Assembly (NCBI GenBank): GCA_903905455.1
Contig: CAIVGN010000197.1
Span: forward strand, 1 to 64,000
Direction of reading: 5' to 3'
From: an uncultured Archangium sp.
GTDB taxonomy: Bacteria > Myxococcota > Myxococcia > Myxococcales > Myxococcaceae
DNA: 64,000 nt
A program made the translations under genes and the position numbers. Below, piece by piece: positions 25,599 to 33,017 of this stretch. How positions within the stretch are numbered: position 1 is the first letter of the stretch; each line of letters starts with the position of its first letter. The notes beneath the pieces are model-generated. The model had not been told where the DNA came from. It did not search any database and was given only the letters and a program-made list of their open reading frames with translations.

Positions 25599-26720
25599 GT
25601 GCTTTCGCTCGTCGTCTTGGCCGTGCTCGCTGCTGATGCTGGGTTCCTCGAGGACGACGCGGGCGTGGTCGATGCGGGCATCCCCGCGCAGGTGCTCAAC
25701 GCCAGGCCCCTCAACCGCAAGGTGAACGACGAGCGCGTGGACCGCGTGCTCCAGTCGTTGAGCACCCGCGAGCGGGCCGGCCAGTTGATCCTCGCCTACC
25801 CGCAGATCGACCGCCTCAAGCCCGTCGAGGTGGGCGGCATCCTCTTCGTGGGCAACTCGCTGAAGAACGTCGTCAAGGCGAAGGAGAAGATCGACGCCTC
25901 GCGCGTCAGGGCCAAGGTGCCGCCCTTCGTGGCCGTGGACATGGAAGGCGGGCCCTCCAACCGCATGAAGAGCGTGCGCTCGCTCAAGGCACTGCCCTCG
26001 GCGCACGAGATGGCGAAGCTCGAAGACGCCGACGTGCGGCGCTGGGGGCGCAAGGTGGGCGAGGCGATGAAGTCTGTCGGGCTCAACCTGAACCTGGCGC
26101 CGGTGCTCGACGTCGCGCCCTCGGGCCACATGGAGCGCAACGGGCGCAGCTTCAGCGGAGAGCAGGACGTGGTGGTCCAGAAGGCGATGGCCTATTCGCG
26201 CGGGCTCCTCGAGGCCGGCGTGGTGCCCATCGGGAAACACTTCCCCGGCTATGGCGACACCGACGGAGACAGCGACCACGCCCTCGTCACCTGCGACTGG
26301 ACGAAGGAGCGCGTCTACGCCGAGGCCGATGCCTTCGTGAAGGCCCGCGACGCCCTGGGCGGGGTGATGCTGGCGAACGTGGTCTACGCCTCGGTCGACG
26401 ACCGGCCCGCGATCCTGAGCCCGAAGCTCGTGGCCCGGGTGCACGAGCACGACTGGCTCGCGGTGACCGATGACGTCTCCATCGCGCTCTTGGCCGACGC
26501 CGTGGGAGGCACCGGGGAGGACGTGCTGGTGCAGGCCTTCCGCGCGGGCAACGATCTCATCCTCACCACCGCCCCGCCCGACTGGAACAAGGGCCTCGAC
26601 TACATCGGCATCCTCACCCGCCTCGCCGACTCCGACGCGAGCGCGAAGAAGCAACTGGAAGAGAGCTGCCGCCGGGTGCTCCGCCTCAAAGACCGCATGG
26701 GTCTTCTCGACGCGCTCTGA
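25599..26720 (+). CDS. nagZ: Glycoside hydrolase family 3 beta-N-acetylglucosaminidase (NagZ-like)
   Basis: Translation from GTG 25599 gives 373 residues with a short signal peptide (LSLVVLAVLAADAG). The GH3 core has VAVDMEGGPSNRMK, the NagZ-type loop KHFPGYGDTDGDSDH carrying the acid/base residues, and the catalytic Asp region AVTDDVSIALLAD. NagZ removes GlcNAc from 1,6-anhydromuramyl peptides in peptidoglycan recycling; most are cytoplasmic, so the export signal suggests action outside the cytoplasm. The 3' end lies in the left copy of a 103-bp direct repeat, of which the last 53 coding bases recur at 31241-31293. Confidence 0.87.
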   Translation: MLSLVVLAVLAADAGFLEDDAGVVDAGIPAQVLNARPLNRKVNDERVDRVLQSLSTRERAGQLILAYPQIDRLKPVEVGGILFVGNSLKNVVKAKEKIDASRVRAKVPPFVAVDMEGGPSNRMKSVRSLKALPSAHEMAKLEDADVRRWGRKVGEAMKSVGLNLNLAPVLDVAPSGHMERNGRSFSGEQDVVVQKAMAYSRGLLEAGVVPIGKHFPGYGDTDGDSDHALVTCDWTKERVYAEADAFVKARDALGGVMLANVVYASVDDRPAILSPKLVARVHEHDWLAVTDDVSIALLADAVGGTGEDVLVQAFRAGNDLILTTAPPDWNKGLDYIGILTRLADSDASAKKQLEESCRRVLRLKDRMGLLDAL

Positions 26721-26770
26721 GGGAGCCGCTCCACGGGCGCCATGCGTTGGCTTCTCCTGCCCCTGGTCGC
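26668..26770 (+). repeat. Left copy of a 103-bp direct repeat flanking an island
   Basis: This segment matches 31241-31343 over 103 bases with 5 mismatches and no gaps. It includes the last 53 coding bases of nagZ, its stop, the 21-base spacer and the first 29 bases of a copy of the aspartic protease gene. Outside these limits the two flanks differ. The unique DNA between the copies is 4470 bp. Confidence 0.95.
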
Positions 26771-26792
26771 ACATCGGACGCAGCGCAGCTGA
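26742..26792 (+). pseudogene. Truncated 5' stub of the aspartic protease lipoprotein gene
   Basis: In the left repeat the protease start is repeated: MRWLLLPLVA, versus MRWLFLPLVA in the intact gene at 31315. The match ends at 26770 and the frame then reads into HRTQRS and a TGA. Only 16 codons remain, so it is a broken copy left by the duplication. Confidence 0.85.
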
Positions 26793-26808
26793 GTTCGTGC
26801 TCAGCTGC
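26785..26808. terminator. Perfect 9-bp hairpin at the left edge of the island
   Basis: GCAGCTGAG (26785-26793) and CTCAGCTGC (26800-26808) are perfect complements around a 6-base loop. It lies 14 bases inside the island, overlapping the stop of the protease stub and ahead of the small exported protein gene. There is no T-run, so it may be a transcript end for nagZ, a regulatory hairpin or a recombination remnant. Confidence 0.4.
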
Positions 26809-26816
26809 AACGACCC

Positions 26817-27185
26817 ATGGTCACCCTGACTGCGAGTGTCCTGATGATGAGCCTCTCTGCCGCCCCGTCGGAGGAACTCGAGCTCAAGTTGCACCAGACC
26901 CTGAAGCTGGGCGACGGCACCGCGCTCACCTTCGCCGACTACACCGTGGAAGACATCGCCGCGTCACCCGAGAACCCCGTCGCGTACCCCGCGGGCAGCG
27001 GCGTCACGTTCTCGTTCAAGCTCGAGAAGGGCAAGACGACCGAGACGCTCGAGCTCACCGAATTGTCGAAGGGCTACACGTCGAAGAAGGTCGGTGAGGC
27101 CCTGGGCTGGAAGGTCACCCTCGTGCTGTTCTCAGGGGCGATGACGCCCAACGCCCGCGCGAGGGTTCGCGTCGAGCGGAAGTGA
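26817..27185 (+). CDS. Small exported hypothetical protein (island)
   Basis: The 122-residue frame starts at ATG 26817. Its first 16 residues (VTLTASVLMMSLSAAPS) can act as a signal peptide. The rest is short beta strands: LKLGDGTALTFADYTVED, VTFSFKLEKGKTTETLELTE and WKVTLVLFSG near the C-terminus; a small beta-sandwich is likely. It ends in a basic RARVRVERK. No family is recognised. It is the first gene inside the island, on the same strand as nagZ, and starts 46 bases after the left repeat. Confidence 0.55.
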   Translation: MVTLTASVLMMSLSAAPSEELELKLHQTLKLGDGTALTFADYTVEDIAASPENPVAYPAGSGVTFSFKLEKGKTTETLELTELSKGYTSKKVGEALGWKVTLVLFSGAMTPNARARVRVERK

Positions 27186-27339
27186 AGACGAGTCTCACGG
27201 AATCGGCGCCAGGCACCCGTCGAGGACTTGGTCGATCGATGAGGGTCGACATTCTGATCCTGAGATGATCTCAGCTGCTGAAGCTGCCGCCTGAAGCGCC
27301 CTGACCGCGCTGCTGTTCACCACGCCGACTGGTGGGGTC
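27186..27339. other. Non-coding island stretch with one palindrome
   Basis: No gene is seen between the small exported protein and the IS21 remnant. The base composition looks lower in GC than the flanks. CTGAGAT (27260-27266) and ATCTCAG (27268-27274) form a 7-bp palindrome with a one-base centre. It could be a protein site or an old element end. Confidence 0.4.
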
Positions 27340-27349
27340 TCATGCCCGA

Positions 27350-27803
27350 ATGGGTCCTCGTGCCTGATTCAGGCTCAGACCGGCGGCCTCGCGGAGGTCG
27401 CGGTTCTGCTTCCACGGCTCGAGTTCCAGGTGGGTCAGTTCGCATGCCATGTGTTGCCGAGCGAGTTGGTTGAGGGACCCGCGGCCAGATCCGATCCAGT
27501 TCGCTGCCGGGTAGAAACCTTGCAGGCGATTTGCCGCATCACTGCCCGCTCCTCGGCCAGTCGGACGCTGCGCAGCGCGATCGACTCCGACACGCAGACC
27601 GTCAGCCATTCCCAGTTCGAGTAGGGCAGGACCACGTGACACAGCAGCGGGTGGTACGGCTCGCCGAGGATGGTGATCCCCAGCTCCCTCGGCGCCCAGA
27701 AGAAATCGGTCTGCAGGGCAGACCCGGGCACGTGCTCCTGCGAAAAGTAGACCTCCTTTTCCGGGCCGTGGCGGGCTCGCCACTCCCGAACGTGGCGCTG
27801 CAA
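27350..27803 (-). pseudogene. Decayed IS21-family transposase (istA) remnant
   Basis: The 122-residue frame 27435-27803 carries the IstA pattern WRARHGPEKEVYFSQEHVPG, then LGITILGEPYHPLLCHVVLP and SNWEWLTVCVSES, the stretch leading into and through the DDE catalytic core of IS21-type transposases. Beyond it the reading shifts frame, and another frame recovers EPWKQNRDLREAAG, which recalls the conserved KEQNGDVEAANG of IstA. No N-terminal helix-turn-helix, no istB and no terminal repeats are visible. The gene is truncated at both ends and frameshifted, so it is inactive. It shows that the island has a mobile-element history. Confidence 0.8.
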
Positions 27804-27883
27804 CGTCCTCAGTTGCCCCGGTCACGGAACTCCTTCGAGATCCGCCGTCCGCACGACGATCGCCCTCAGAAAGGATGGGGAAT

Positions 27884-28063
27884 TCCAATTGTCGCTGAGC
27901 ACACCGTGGGCGTTGCGGTGATGTTGACCAGCATCGCGGGCTTCACGCGCCGACTGTTGGGAACCCGCGAGGCGACGCCACGGCTCGAGCGCTCGTTGCG
28001 CGTCATCTCCTGGTTCAGCGCCGGCTCGGGCCTGCTCGCCCGCGCCAGCCTGACGGCGCGCGA
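27884..28063 (+). pseudogene. Possible relic of a small membrane protein
   Basis: On the plus strand a frame reads VGVAVMLTSIAGFTRRLL, then PRLERSLRVISWFSAGSG and LLARASLT. It has two hydrophobic stretches and natural-looking composition but no start codon or clear end, and its 3' part overlaps the tail of the convergent VanY-like gene. It may be the tail of a lost membrane protein gene, or chance. Confidence 0.22.
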
Positions 28064-29550
28064 CGGCGCCGAGCCCAGAGCAAGAGGCCCAGGAGCCACA
28101 CGCCTGGCGCCGCGCTGCAGCCCCCGCGGACCAGCTCGAGCCGGGTGGGGGCCGCTTCGACGGGGGCCGGCGGTAAGACGTTCGGGTCCACCTCGGTGGG
28201 CCCCGAGTCCCCGGGAAGGACGGGCAGGCCACCATCGTCCGGCGCGGGCATCGGAGCGCCCGCGTCGGGTGTCGCGACCACGGTGCCGGTCTGGGTCACG
28301 CACCGGCCCATGGAGCAGCCCGCGTCGACGTTGCCGCAGTCGAGCGCCTGGCGCGCAGTGCAGCCCGTGCCCTCGCACCAGCCGCCGCGGCACACCTCGT
28401 CGACGCAGCCGCAGCCCTGCGCCGCGCAGTCCGTCGTCTGCTTCCCCGTGCAGCCGGACCCGGGGCAGGACCCGCCGCTGCAGGTGGCGTCGACGCTGTG
28501 ACACCCGAGGCCCCCGCAGTCGGTTGCGTTGCGCGCGGTGCTGCCGCTGCCGCTGCACGCGTTGCCGCCGCTGCAGGCGTGATCCACGCAGCCGCAACCC
28601 TGGGCCGTGCAGTCGGTGGTTTCCTTCGCGGTGCAGCCGTTCCCCGTGCCGAAACCGCCGGCGCACTGGTGATCGACACAGTTCACGCCGAACGCCGCGC
28701 AGTCGTGCGTCTCGCGCCAGGTGCAGCCCGTGCCCGCGCACGCCACGCCGCCGTTGCACTGGTGGTCGACGCAGCCGCAGCCGACGCTGCCGCAGTCGAG
28801 CGTCTCCTTCGCGGTGCATCCCGAGCCGGGCGCGGTCCCTCCGGCGCAGGCGCCATCGGCACAGCCCGCGCCGAAGGCCCCGCAGTCCGCCGCGTGTTGG
28901 GCGCTGCACCCCGTTCCCGGGCAGAAGATGCCGTTGCACTGGTGATCCACGCAGCCGCAGCCGTACTGGCCGCAGCCCGCGGCCTCCGCGCTCGTGCAGT
29001 GGTCCGCCGTGGAGCCGCACGGGCCGCCGCCGGGACCGCCGCCCCACCATTCCCAGTGCCACGCCTCGCTGGGGACGGTGCGGCTGAATCCGAACGCGGC
29101 GCCGTGGGCGCTGAGCCAGTTGAGGACGCCGGGCGCGCTGGTGTTGAGGTCGAGCGCGTGGCCGCTCTGGTGGTTGCTGTAGCCGGGCTGCGCCGCGAGG
29201 TTGCAGCTGTTGCAGCTGCAGTTGATGTAGCAGCCGTAGAGGTGCTGCTGCTCCGCCATGGTGCGGAAGCCGGAGACCACCGCGATGCTGACCCCATCGT
29301 TCGCCGCGGCCTGCTGCATCACGGCGTAGGCATTGGCGGTGTCGCGCTCGGCCGGCTTGCCATCGGCGCTGACCACGGTGATCGCGAAGGCTGCGCCGCT
29401 GCGGTAGCCCGTGTCCTGCCGCTCGGCGCAGGTGACGAGCCCCTGCTCGCTGGAGCTGAAGAACTGCAGGGGTTCGGCCTCGTCAGCCTCGCGGTCGATC
29501 AGAGGCCCGCAGCCGATCAGCGCCAGCACGAGGGGAAGGAAGGTCCGCAC
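28015..29550 (-). CDS. VanY-type D-Ala-D-Ala carboxypeptidase with Cys-rich repeats and MYXO-CTERM tail
   Basis: GTG-started, 511 residues. The signal peptide ends in ALIGC, a lipobox (Cys14). Residues about 40-170 are an M15B peptidase: SGFRTMAEQQHLYG, zinc motif SNHQSGHALDLN and EAWHWEW. Such enzymes remove the last D-Ala of peptidoglycan stems. Next come eight Cys-rich repeats of about 30 residues (GSGCTAKETLDCGSVGCGC type), which should form disulfide-linked modules. A Pro/Asp-rich linker leads to GGCSAAPGVWLLGLLLWARR RR-like end: Cys, hydrophobic helix, Arg cluster, the MYXO-CTERM sorting signal. A lipobox together with MYXO-CTERM is odd. It may act at the cell surface. Confidence 0.85.
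   Translation of the reverse strand: MRTFLPLVLALIGCGPLIDREADEAEPLQFFSSSEQGLVTCAERQDTGYRSGAAFAITVVSADGKPAERDTANAYAVMQQAAANDGVSIAVVSGFRTMAEQQHLYGCYINCSCNSCNLAAQPGYSNHQSGHALDLNTSAPGVLNWLSAHGAAFGFSRTVPSEAWHWEWWGGGPGGGPCGSTADHCTSAEAAGCGQYGCGCVDHQCNGIFCPGTGCSAQHAADCGAFGAGCADGACAGGTAPGSGCTAKETLDCGSVGCGCVDHQCNGGVACAGTGCTWRETHDCAAFGVNCVDHQCAGGFGTGNGCTAKETTDCTAQGCGCVDHACSGGNACSGSGSTARNATDCGGLGCHSVDATCSGGSCPGSGCTGKQTTDCAAQGCGCVDEVCRGGWCEGTGCTARQALDCGNVDAGCSMGRCVTQTGTVVATPDAGAPMPAPDDGGLPVLPGDSGPTEVDPNVLPPAPVEAAPTRLELVRGGCSAAPGVWLLGLLLWARRRRAPSGWRGRAGPSRR
28320..29025 (-). repeat. Eight tandem ~90-bp repeats encoding Cys-rich modules
   Basis: Eight successive units of about 30 residues occur within the VanY-like gene, each with the pattern G-x-G-C-T-x-[KR]-x-T-x-D-C-x(4)-G-C-x-C-V-D-x-x-C-x-G-G. 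Some units lack a cysteine pair (unit 6 has Ser for the first Cys). The DNA copies are diverged but aligned in frame. Confidence 0.8.
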
Positions 29551-29639
29551 CCCTCATCATCGGAGCGGGGCCGCGGTGCGCGCCGGTCGATGCTGTCAAC
29601 GCCGCTGACAGATCGCGGGCAATTCGCTTGCCGGATTTC

Positions 29640-29812
29640 GGCGAGAATAGCCGCCGCGCAGCCCAGCGTCATGTTGGGGTCTTCGAGCGCGCGGATGGCG
29701 GAACCCTGCTGCGCGACGAAGTGGCAGAGCTGCCGCACCCGCTGCAGGTCCAATTCCTGCGCTTGCTTCAGGACAAGCTCGTGACGCGCGTGGGTTCACG
29801 CACGCCCTTAAG
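29640..29812 (+). pseudogene. Fragment of a sigma-54-dependent activator
   Basis: A plus-strand frame reads VGVFERADGGTLLRDEVAEL followed by PHPLQVQFLRLLQDKLVTRV. This is the part of the AAA+ domain of NtrC-type activators after the GAFTGA loop, with the Walker B region GGTLLRDEVAELP. The upstream and downstream parts of the domain are missing: before it only a short AAQRH stub, after it the frame leaves the family at RVGSRTP. It lies between two minus-strand genes and is non-functional. Confidence 0.72.
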
Positions 29813-29827
29813 CGCAGGTGTCGGCCC

Positions 29828-30613
29828 TCAGAGCGAGCAGCACTCGACGGCGAACTGCTCTTCCCACCAGTTGACGCCGCAGCCGTGGTTGAAAACAAAC
29901 CCGCACACGAATTGCCCGTTCGGACAGCGCGAGGTGATGGCGGAGGTGCAGGGCCCGCGGTTCTGAAGTGCGACGGCGGTCGGCCCGCTGCCCCAGGCGT
30001 TGCTGCCGCAGGTCAGATCGCCGGTCATCGACACCGGGCTCAGCAGGTTGATGGTGCCGGCACCCCGGGCCTTGATTTGCACCGCCTGATCCGCCGCGGT
30101 CCCGGTGGCGTAGATGGTGTTGAAGCCAATGCCGATGCCCTGGGTGAGGTTGTCGTGGCGAACCTCGAAGCCTCCGCCTCCCGTCGTGCCGTCACTGATG
30201 ACGCCCGAGATGAACATCGGCTTGCCCGAGGCCGTGGTGGCGTTCGACGTGACACCGGTCTGCACGCGGACCGCTGCGGTGTGCGTGGTGGGGCCCGCGA
30301 TGGTGACGTCAGCGGTCCCCGACGTACCGACCTTCTGCTCCAGCCACTCCTTGAGCTGCAAGAAGTTGTGGTTCACCTGGCTCGCCACCGCCGGCGTGTT
30401 GGGCGCGAAACAGAACGGCAGGCCGTTGGGACAGGTTCCGTTGGCGGCTGCGGCGACACCGCCCACCAACCCGACACACGCGCCAAGCATCAGGGCCACG
30501 CGCGACGCCCGGCGCACAGGGGGGACGGCGGCGCGTGCTTCCAACGCGGCCAGGCGCAACTTCATGCGCTCGAGTTCAGCCCGAAGTGCTTCGTTCGAGG
30601 GGTTCGGTGTCAC
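29828..30613 (-). CDS. Membrane-anchored hypothetical protein A (island paralog pair)
   Basis: From GTG 30613 the product is 261 residues; GGAGG lies 6 bases upstream and decides the start over a TTG at 30625. Residues 5-30 form a short coiled coil, 36-55 a membrane helix, then the segment TCPNGLPFCFAPNTPAVASQ followed by VNHNFLQLKEWLEQKVG. The rest is strand-rich and ends in a Cys-rich part (CPNGQFVCGF, FNHGCGVNWW, ECC). The motif 'FCxAPNxPAxAxxxNxNF' recurs in its truncated neighbour. Such segments are seen in surface or fibre-like proteins of this phylum, but I recognise no defined family. It probably faces the periplasm or outside. Confidence 0.65.
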   Translation of the reverse strand: MTPNPSNEALRAELERMKLRLAALEARAAVPPVRRASRVALMLGACVGLVGGVAAAANGTCPNGLPFCFAPNTPAVASQVNHNFLQLKEWLEQKVGTSGTADVTIAGPTTHTAAVRVQTGVTSNATTASGKPMFISGVISDGTTGGGGFEVRHDNLTQGIGIGFNTIYATGTAADQAVQIKARGAGTINLLSPVSMTGDLTCGSNAWGSGPTAVALQNRGPCTSAITSRCPNGQFVCGFVFNHGCGVNWWEEQFAVECCSL

Positions 30614-30735
30614 TGGGACCTCCAAGGGTAAAGTTCCACCTTATTGCATTTCGTGAGCCGTGGTCGGCTGATCAGCGGCCCACGTCGGCCGCGCAAGACA
30701 CGGGCCGACGCAACCCTGGCGACCAGGTGGTGAGC

Positions 30736-31197
30736 TCAGGCCCGTCGAGGACGAGTCACCAGGGGCTGGCCGCGTTGGCCCAACTCAGCGGCCCCGCCCG
30801 CCCCGACGACGAAGGTGTTCCAGTTCTGGTAGGCCGGTGCGACGCCCGCGGTCACGACGCGGCCCGTGGTGATGTCACCGCTCGGCGTTGCCAGGGTGCC
30901 GGTCGGCCCCACCTTCGCCTCGAGCCAGGTCTTCAGCGCCGCGAAGTTCGAATTGATCTCGCTGGCCAGCGCGGGCTCGTTCGGCGCGAAGCAAAAGGGG
31001 ACGCCGTTGGCGCAGGGCGTGGAGGCGAGCGCGACGCCCGCGAACGCGGCGAGGGCGACGGCCCCCAGCGTGAATGCGCGACGACGAAAGCCAAGGCATG
31101 CTCGGCCCTCGGTGTGACGCTCTGCCTCGAGTTCACCGAGGCGACGGCGCAGGTCCTGGACTTCCTTCACCAGCGGGTCTCGGTCGGCAGTGAGCAC
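30736..31197 (-). CDS. Membrane-anchored hypothetical protein B, shorter paralog
   Basis: From GTG 31197 it encodes 153 residues with the same plan as the neighbour at 29828: a short helical N-terminus (VKEVQDLRRRLGELEAE), a membrane helix (FTLGAVALAAFAGVALA), then PCANGVPFCFAPNEPALASE followed by INSNFAALKTWLEAKVG. After that only a short region remains and the C-terminal Cys-rich part of the paralog is absent, so it may be truncated or a shorter version. Its start lies 44 bases inside the right-hand direct repeat, so any promoter must sit in that gap or in the repeat. Confidence 0.6.
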   Translation of the reverse strand: MLTADRDPLVKEVQDLRRRLGELEAERHTEGRACLGFRRRAFTLGAVALAAFAGVALASTPCANGVPFCFAPNEPALASEINSNFAALKTWLEAKVGPTGTLATPSGDITTGRVVTAGVAPAYQNWNTFVVGAGGAAELGQRGQPLVTRPRRA

Positions 31198-31240
31198 CGG
31201 AGCACGGGAGCAGGAAGGTACCACGCTTCCTTCAGCCAGC

Positions 31241-31343
31241 GCCGCCGCGTGCTCCGCCTCAAAGACCGCATGGGTCTTCTCGACGCGCTCTGAGGGAGCC
31301 GCTACACGGGCGCCATGCGTTGGCTCTTCCTGCCCCTCGTCGC
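31241..31343 (+). repeat. Right copy of the 103-bp direct repeat
   Basis: It matches 26668-26770 at 98 of 103 bases. It begins with a non-functional copy of the last 53 coding bases of nagZ ending in TGA at 31291-31293, then the same 21-base spacer, and the first 29 bases of the intact aspartic protease gene. The distance between equal points in the two copies is 4573 bp. Confidence 0.95.
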
Positions 31344-32106
31344 GCTCGCCGCCTGCCGCACCACGACGCTGCCCGCCCCGCCCCCCGTCGCCGCGTGGGA
31401 GGTGCCGATCCTTCTCGAGCCCGGCAGCCGGCCCCTGGTGCAGGTCACCGTCGGCAGCACGCCCACCCGCTTCGTCGTCGACACCGGCGCCAGTGAGACC
31501 GTGCTCTACGCGTGGTTCGCCAAGTCCATCGGCGCGGATCATGAGCTCCAACTGCAGGTCGGAACCAACGCCCTCGACTCGAAGGTCTGGCCGGTGGTCG
31601 ACGCGCCGGCGGGCCTCGAGGCGCTGGGCATCGGAGGCGTGCTCTCGCCCCAGCAGGCCGCGACGAAGGGCGCCATCGTCCTCGACTTCCCCCACAAGCG
31701 CCTCGTGGCGGTGGGCGAGAAGCTCAACACCTGGCTGCGCTGGCTCGACGAACGGTCCCCCAAGGGCACCACCGAGTCGCTGCCCCGGGTCGGCCCGCGC
31801 GACGGGAAGCTCTACGTGATGAGCCGCGTGGGCGACGGGAAAGAGGTCGTCACCCAGCTCGACACCGGCTCGCTCACCACCGAGTTCGCCACGTCCATCT
31901 TCGACCCCAGCCTGCTGACCGGAAAGCCCCTCGAGGGCCTGCACGTGCGCCTCGGCGACTCCGACTTCGGTCCCCTCTCGGTGACGACCCAGCCGACGCC
32001 CGGCGGCGCCGAGGGGAAGCTGGGCCTCGACGTGCTCGCGGGCGTGGTCGTGCTCGTGCCCATCGTCGGGTACCAGGCGCTGTGGGTGATGACTCCGCGC
32101 GAATGA
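31315..32106 (+). CDS. Aspartic protease-like lipoprotein
   Basis: The 263-residue protein begins MRWLFLPLVALAAC, a lipoprotein signal with Cys14. Two DTG motifs occur: FVVDTGASETVLY (Asp56) and QLDTGSLTTEF (Asp183), each followed by a hydrophobic strand, as in the two lobes of a clan AA (pepsin/retropepsin-like) protease. Both active-site Asp are present, so proteolytic activity is plausible. It should act at a membrane surface facing the periplasm. Its stop overlaps the next start (ATGA), and lpxL-like and modA genes follow at the same strand. Its native upstream neighbour was probably nagZ before the island came in. Confidence 0.82.
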   Translation: MRWLFLPLVALAACRTTTLPAPPPVAAWEVPILLEPGSRPLVQVTVGSTPTRFVVDTGASETVLYAWFAKSIGADHELQLQVGTNALDSKVWPVVDAPAGLEALGIGGVLSPQQAATKGAIVLDFPHKRLVAVGEKLNTWLRWLDERSPKGTTESLPRVGPRDGKLYVMSRVGDGKEVVTQLDTGSLTTEFATSIFDPSLLTGKPLEGLHVRLGDSDFGPLSVTTQPTPGGAEGKLGLDVLAGVVVLVPIVGYQALWVMTPRE

Positions 32107-33017
32107 CGACCCCTCCGCTCCGCAAGCGGGTGAAGCGCCTCGTGCGCTACCTGATCATCCGCGCCTGCCTCGTGCCACTCCAGCTCCTGCCGCTGAGGGC
32201 CGCGTCGTGGCTCGGCGAGCGGCTGGGCGCGATGGCCTTCGTCCTCGCCCCCGGGCAGCGCCGCAAGACGCTGGCCTCCATCTCCACCGCGTACCCCGAG
32301 AAGCCCGAGGCCGAGCGCCTCGCGTTGGCGCGCGCCTGCTTCATCCACATCGGCCGCATGGTGATGGAGATGGTGTGCATCGAGCAGTTCGACGCCCGCC
32401 GCCACGAGCTCGTGGAGTGGATGCCCGAGGCCCGCGCCGCCATGGACGCCGCGCTCGCCCGCGGCAAGGGCGTGGTCTTCGTCACCGGCCACGTCGGCAA
32501 CTGGGAGCTGCTCGCCCGCTACGTCGCGCTGGAGAACTACCCCGCAGCGGTCATCGGGAAAGAGGCCAGCGACCCGCGCACCACCAGGCTCATCGAGCGC
32601 TTCCGGGCCTCGGGGAAGCTGCGCGTCATCTGGCGCGGCCACCAGGGCGCCGCGAAGGACATGCTCCGCGCGCTCAAGGGCAACTCCATCCTGGGCATCC
32701 TCATCGACCAGGACACGAAGGTGCAGTCGGTGTGGGTGCCCTACTTCGGCAAGCTCGCGAAGACGCCCCGGGCCGCTGCCGACCTCGCGTTGAGGACCGG
32801 CGCCGCGCCCCTGCTCGGGTTCTGTACGCGCGTGGGGCCACTCCACTACCGCATCACCATGCGCGAGCTCCCCCTGCCCGAGCTCGAGCGGGAAGCGGCG
32901 GCGGTCGAGCTCACCGCGGCGCTCACGCGCGGCATCGAAGAGCAGGTGAGAGCGCACCCCGAGCAGTGGGTGTGGATGCACCAGCGGTGGAAGTCCCCAC
33001 CCGAAGAGGCGAAGTGA
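32103..33017 (+). CDS. Lipid A acyltransferase of the LpxL/HtrB family
   Basis: From ATG 32103 the product is 304 residues, the usual length. It has an N-terminal membrane/amphipathic segment, the acyltransferase motif HVGNWE (His130, Glu135) and a later region GILIDQDTKVQSVWVPYFG typical of the LpxL/LpxM group. These enzymes transfer a fatty acyl chain from ACP to the lipid A precursor at the inner membrane. It overlaps the preceding protease gene by ATGA, and modA starts at its stop codon. Whether it is the lauroyl or myristoyl transferase cannot be told. Confidence 0.9.
   Translation: MTTPPLRKRVKRLVRYLIIRACLVPLQLLPLRAASWLGERLGAMAFVLAPGQRRKTLASISTAYPEKPEAERLALARACFIHIGRMVMEMVCIEQFDARRHELVEWMPEARAAMDAALARGKGVVFVTGHVGNWELLARYVALENYPAAVIGKEASDPRTTRLIERFRASGKLRVIWRGHQGAAKDMLRALKGNSILGILIDQDTKVQSVWVPYFGKLAKTPRAAADLALRTGAAPLLGFCTRVGPLHYRITMRELPLPELEREAAAVELTAALTRGIEEQVRAHPEQWVWMHQRWKSPPEEAK

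Noticed and set aside
28320-29025. Tandem repeats as a CRISPR or IS end
   Set aside because: They encode Cys-rich protein modules in the VanY-like gene, with no unique spacers.
26668-31343. Island as an intact transposon or integrative element
   Set aside because: No complete transposase, integrase, tRNA-end target or short inverted terminal repeats were found; only decayed remnants are present.
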